Assembly: GCA_012270795.1 (NCBI GenBank)
Contig: JAAXHO010000247.1
Location: 1 to 46,966 of the forward strand
DNA: 46,966 bases
Origin: Candidatus Poribacteria bacterium
GTDB lineage: Bacteria; Poribacteria; WGA-4E; WGA-3G
Direction of reading: 5' to 3'
This document shows, in pieces, positions 43,764-46,966 of the stretch. A model generated the notes under the pieces. That model was not told the DNA's origin, made no database searches, and saw nothing but the letters and a program-made list of their open reading frames with translations. Each line of letters opens with the position of its first letter. Position 1 is the stretch's first letter. The position numbers and the translations under genes were made by a program.

Positions 43764-44240
43764 CTACTTCTGTCCCAGGACATTCAGAAACTCTTTATCG
43801 TCCTTTACATCTTCAAATTCAGGTGTTTCAAGGAAGGCAGGGTAGTATCTCGCTTCATTCCAATAATTTCCGATGTAGTTTGAAGCAAGTTTCAAATTGT
43901 GCAGAGTCTTCTCTCTATCTTTCTCAGTTTCCCAGATTGCGACTGCCAACATGAAATATGCCCAATCGTTCTTGTTTTGCAGATCAAGAGAGGTCTTTAG
44001 GAAACGTTTTGCCTCCTCATACTTCTTTGACCAGACGAGGCAGCAACCGAAGTCATGAGCAGCCCAGATTAGATCACCAGTATTGACAGGATAACCGGCT
44101 TGATGTTTTTCGACTTCCAATTCGATAAACTTATTGAGGTCCACGAACACTGGGTCAAAACGGTTCCAGTCCTCTTGTTTGCTGTATATCAAGATCTTAT
44201 TGGTTCTGATAGCAACCAGAATCGGAAATAATGTTCCCAA
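43764..44240 (-). pseudogene. TPR-like protein, C-terminal part
   Basis: The frame, 158 residues from an ATG at 44240, has YEEAKRFLKTSLDLQNKNDW helices like TPR units. The true N terminus seems to be in the frame 44189-44914, which ends LLSEPIRS just after this ATG. A single-base shift near 44200 (around AATAAGATCTTGATA) would join FRFWLLSEPIR to LIYSKQEDWNRF. It is therefore the third segment of a gene with two frameshifts. Confidence 0.65.
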
Positions 44241-44684
44241 TCCTGATCTTTGTTAGACTGTTCTAACTTTTCTAAACCAAGAAGTGCTTCGTCAAACCGT
44301 TCATTGTGTCGTAGTACCTCTGCGCCGATTTGCAGGAAATCGCAGCGTGAGTAGTCACTGACTTTAGAATTATCAAGACGTTCAGATGCCTCGTCATAGA
44401 GTTGAATCCATTCATCGATTCGTCCATCATCCTTCCAACAATTGGCTGCATTTAAGTTAGACATTACCTCCAACACATGTTTATCTGACATGTTCTTGCA
44501 TGTCCAACGGTAAAGCCGTGTATGCTCTTCAGTAGTTTCTTGGTTTTTCTCCAAACAAGATAGACTATTCACTAAGCTCTGATGTGCCCAGAACCGTTCA
44601 TCATCACTTGGTGCGTTGTCTTGATATTTTTGAAGTAGCGCAACCCGACTCTCCATTCCGATTTTTCCATAATGTGCGTAAATA

Positions 44685-45482
44685 TCATCCACAGCAAAAT
44701 GCACCAACTCTTTTGTGAGCAAAATGCACCAACTCTTTTGTGATTTCACTCTTGAGTGCTTCTTCCACCTCGTCATAAGCCTCTTTAAGGATTTCTTCAC
44801 CAGAAAGGATATCATTCTGAGTAAGGGGATAGGATTCCACCTTTTCCATATATTTATCAAATTTGCTGCGAATATCTTCCAATTTAACAGACATAATATC
44901 TCCTTTGGCACCACTCCAAATCTCGTGAATTACATGTTCCTGCTTCAGTAGCCGTTTTCTTGCACGGTGGAGCCGACTCTTGACCGTGTTCGTTGACACT
45001 CCCATATATTGACTAATATCTTCACATGTCATGTCATCAAGGTAGTGTAACGTTATAGTGGTTCGCTCACTTTCGGGCAACTTCTGAAGGAGGTGTTTGA
45101 CAACGTCGCGTTGTCGTTCACTTGCAATCTCTTTTTGCTGATTTTCGTGGTGCTGTGTATAAGCCAGATCCTCTAATTCCTCTGTTGGCATTGCATCTAA
45201 TGATTTCATTGGAATCCGCTTCTTTTTTAGCCAAGCGAAGCAGTGGCGAGCTGCGATCACGTAGAGCCATCCCACAAATTTATTCGGGTCTTTTAGAGTA
45301 TGGAGTTTTTCGTAAACTCTCAGGAATATATCTTGTGTGATTTCTTCAGCAGTGTGGAAGTCGCCAATTTTTCGCCAGACATAAGCGTGGACCGGCTTTT
45401 GGTATTTTTGCACAAGTGTGTTGAAAGCAGATTGGTCACCTGCCAATGTGCGTTGTATCAATTGTGCGTCATCGTTTTTCAT
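44685..45482 (-). CDS. ECF sigma-70 factor running into a TPR-like gene
   Basis: Residues 1-180 carry sigma region 2 (DFHTAEEITQDIFLRVYEKL, NKFVGWLYVIAARH) and region 4 (LPESERTTITLHYL, CEDISQYMGVSTNTVKSRLHRARKRLL). The frame then continues without a stop past residue 197, an ATG at 44894 with AAAGGAGATATT upstream, into a helical region (MSVKLEDIRSKFDKYMEKV) that should belong to the next gene. The C-terminal HKRVGAFCCG is probably an artefact of a 25-base duplication. The protein may be a sigma-TPR fusion with an internal start, or the stop between two genes has been lost. Confidence 0.85.
   Translation of the reverse strand: MKNDDAQLIQRTLAGDQSAFNTLVQKYQKPVHAYVWRKIGDFHTAEEITQDIFLRVYEKLHTLKDPNKFVGWLYVIAARHCFAWLKKKRIPMKSLDAMPTEELEDLAYTQHHENQQKEIASERQRDVVKHLLQKLPESERTTITLHYLDDMTCEDISQYMGVSTNTVKSRLHRARKRLLKQEHVIHEIWSGAKGDIMSVKLEDIRSKFDKYMEKVESYPLTQNDILSGEEILKEAYDEVEEALKSEITKELVHFAHKRVGAFCCG
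44690..44740. repeat. 25-bp tandem duplication
   Basis: The unit AGCAAAATGCACCAACTCTT plus TTGTG is present twice in a row. Its length is one more than a multiple of three, so it changes the reading frame between the sigma ORF and the TPR-like frame. Confidence 0.9.
44894..44906 (-). promoter_or_regulatory. Internal ribosome binding site within the sigma ORF
   Basis: On the minus strand AAAGGAGATATT immediately precedes ATG TCT GTT AAA, in the frame of the sigma gene. It suggests that the TPR-like protein can start here as a separate product. Confidence 0.65.
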
Positions 45483-45607
45483 GCGTCAGCTCCAAAAACA
45501 TTCTGTCTTTCATAATGTTAAGATAGCATAATGTTAAGATAGGTTATAGAAGCGGCAGGGTTGCATAAAATGCGATTACGAAGAAAATATGAGTTTCAGT
45601 TATTTCA

Positions 45608-46390
45608 TCAATTAGCGTCCTTCAATTTCAGATATTTTAGTGGACTTTCTACAACATAATCTCCAGACTCCTCAAGAAAATGCTGTACCAGATAGACATG
45701 TCCGGCACCGATAATCAACAGAATACGATCGTCGTCAGATTCGGTAATGCGTGTCAGGTTCACAAAGATTTTGAGATTTCTCTCGTACCATCCCAATAAC
45801 CAATCCAATCCGATATATTGGTCTGCTATACCGATTTGGGCGAGTGTGAACTGTGGAAGCGTGTTAATCTCATGTATAACACGAATGGTTTCTTCCTGAT
45901 TGAGAAAATGGAGCATATCGATCACACTCCCAGTTTTTTGGAGCTCCGTGAGGGTAGCGAGCGGTTTTTGTACTATAGATTGAAGCCTTGTATCTGCTTT
46001 TTCCAGCAATCTGCTTTGATTATGCGTCTTTGCAAAAGCATCAACGTCCACTATTTTTTCCTTGTCTGATCTCCCGAACCAGTCAACACAGTAAATCTTC
46101 GGATGTTGCATCTCTTTTGCCAATGGTAAACTGACTTGGTCGCCTTCACTTCGTCCCGGTTTATATATTCCATTTAGATAATCTTGGTACTCAGCGTTGA
46201 CCTCATCGTCAAGGCTGGTATCTGCCTCAACGGCTATTTTAGTCGGGTTAAATCGCGTGAGTTGTTTGACAAGTTGCTGAAGTTCACGCTGCCTTTTAGG
46301 TGCCAACGCATCATCTGCTTCAAAGTTGACAGCATCCGCTCCTGGGTTGTCCATGTGATAAGTGCCAAGAATCATGATTGTTGGCTTCAT
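45608..46390 (-). CDS. DUF5694 domain protein
   Basis: Read from the ATG at 46390 (AAGGAG site 11 bases upstream) this is 260 residues; an earlier ATG at 46438 would add 16 residues without family match. It matches DUF5694: MILGTYHMDNPGADAVN near the start, LAPKRQRELQQLVKQL, NPTKIAVEAD, then a C-terminal GAGHVYLVQHFLEESGDY. The family resembles TraB/ChaN-like proteins of unknown function. No signal peptide is seen. Confidence 0.8.
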   Translation of the reverse strand: MKPTIMILGTYHMDNPGADAVNFEADDALAPKRQRELQQLVKQLTRFNPTKIAVEADTSLDDEVNAEYQDYLNGIYKPGRSEGDQVSLPLAKEMQHPKIYCVDWFGRSDKEKIVDVDAFAKTHNQSRLLEKADTRLQSIVQKPLATLTELQKTGSVIDMLHFLNQEETIRVIHEINTLPQFTLAQIGIADQYIGLDWLLGWYERNLKIFVNLTRITESDDDRILLIIGAGHVYLVQHFLEESGDYVVESPLKYLKLKDAN

Positions 46391-46936
46391 TGGTGTATTT
46401 TCTCCTTTTCGTACAGTAGGTTTGCATAAAAATGTCAAAACACACTGTGGGAAATTGTAGCGTATTGAATTAATGTGTTCTATTTTACCTTGTTAAGTAT
46501 TCGGTAGGCGTGCGTGATTTTGGATATTTAGGTATCATCAATATTTTCCATTTTGTGTAAATTTTAGGTGATATTATAACACATAATTTAAGCAATATCC
46601 ATCAAAATGGGTGTGTAAACAAAGGTATTCAATTGTCAAGTTGTGTATCCTGTCCTAATTCTGGAATTTTTAGTTGTTTTTTTCGTGTTTTTCGTGTTTT
46701 TTTATAAGTGTTATCGATCGTGTCGTGGTATGGGTTAATGAAGGTTTTATGAATTTGCGGAATTTTGAAAAAAACAACTAAATGGCTTTTTTTCGTTTTT
46801 TTGTGTTGTGTTTTCTGTTTTGAGAATAATAGAAACCATGTATATAATCTATGCTTATGTTTTACTCCTTTTTGTGTGAGGAATAACTGCAAATTCTTTG
46901 TGTATTTTTTTAAGTTTCATAAGAATTTTCTAATTT
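46391..46936. other. Gene-free AT-rich end of the window
   Basis: No gene is supported. A GGTATTCAATTGTCAAG copy of the CATTCAATTGTC end lies at about 46623, and a GGGTGTGTAAA near 46610. Many T runs; an antisense frame of 87 residues is low-complexity and rejected. Confidence 0.5.
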
Positions 46937-46964
46937 AAAAACCGTACCGTACGGTACGGTTTTT
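46937..46964. repeat. Perfect 28-base palindrome
   Basis: AAAAACCGTACCGT (46937-46950) is followed directly by its exact complement (46951-46964). It has no spacer, ends in a T run and is near the window edge. It might be an operator, a bidirectional terminator or part of a larger element. Confidence 0.8.
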
Positions 46965-46966
46965 TC

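Larger units (their letters stand above)
44189..44914 (-). pseudogene. TPR-like protein, middle part
   Basis: Only the portion from about 44720 down (TKELVHFAVDDIYAHYGKIG) is likely real; the part before it is an out-of-frame reading of the sigma gene's end. The real part shows helical repeats (SRVALLQKYQDNAP, FDEALLGLEKL). A 25-base tandem duplication near 44690-44740 shifts the frame between this and the sigma ORF, and a second shift near 44200 ends it. Confidence 0.6.

Noticed and set aside
46629-46892. Antisense 87-residue frame at the right end
   Set aside because: Driven by T runs; lysine- and phenylalanine-rich with no start signal.
1-46966. tRNA, rRNA or CRISPR array
   Set aside because: I found no cloverleaf-like sequence with a GTTCGA-type arm, no rRNA-like stretch, and no regularly spaced direct repeats. 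A covariance search could still reveal a tRNA I missed.

Overview
The window is about 47 kb of low-to-moderate-GC bacterial chromosome with densely packed single-copy housekeeping genes (rpoB, rpoC, proS, pgk, sucC, sucD, fumC) separated by accessory stretches full of inverted-repeat elements. Several features recall Candidatus Poribacteria or a related PVC-like lineage: a Gfo/Idh/MocA oxidoreductase, a sugar isomerase, a sulfatase, an alpha-galactosidase-like enzyme, PhyH and Stf0 family genes, an archaeal/eukaryal-type ProS and many MITE-like repeats. That assignment is inference; no rRNA gene is present to confirm it.

Layout. 1-1017 is gene-free and repeat-bearing. 1018-2896 (+) is a two-gene sugar module (isomerase/epimerase and Gfo/Idh oxidoreductase) behind a consensus-like promoter. 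2995-9237 (-) reads methyltransferase, MjaI-like restriction enzyme, clan GH-D-like glycosidase, sucD and a frameshifted sulfatase. 9279-10345 (-) holds decayed toxin-antitoxin genes. 10346-11784 is a mosaic of nested inverted repeats. 11785-15572 (-) carries rmuC, an HNH nuclease and three small unknown genes that share a conserved leader. 15573-16658 is another repeat mosaic. 16659-19935 contains a secreted ThuA-like protein, a small-protein/retropepsin pair, an Stf0 gene broken by a tandem duplication and a coiled-coil protein. 20040-24929 (-) is sucC, an Rpn-like nuclease, pgk and proS; fumC (+) is divergent from it. 26927-36791 (-) is rpoC and rpoB. 37668-39406 (+) is DUF4416 and a P1 peptidase. 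39419-41715 (-) is a sigma-region-4 protein, a small membrane protein and a TPR protein. 42616-43413 (+) is a PhyH oxygenase between repeats. 43764-46390 (-) is an ECF sigma/TPR locus broken by frameshifts, and a DUF5694 protein.

The strongest observations are these. RpoC carries a roughly 610-residue insertion in the trigger loop, most of it built from about eleven degenerate repeats, plus an extra cysteine cluster near its N terminus. At least five families of inverted-repeat elements are present, some nested, and four different hairpins share one loop motif. A roughly 215-bp dispersed repeat occurs three times, each copy abutting an end of a different element family. Three adjacent small genes share one 5' leader. 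Several genes are interrupted by short tandem duplications (65 bp and 25 bp) or single-base shifts. sucC and sucD are about 18 kb apart.

All product names come from reading the translated sequences; no database search was possible. The frameshifts could be real decay or assembly errors.
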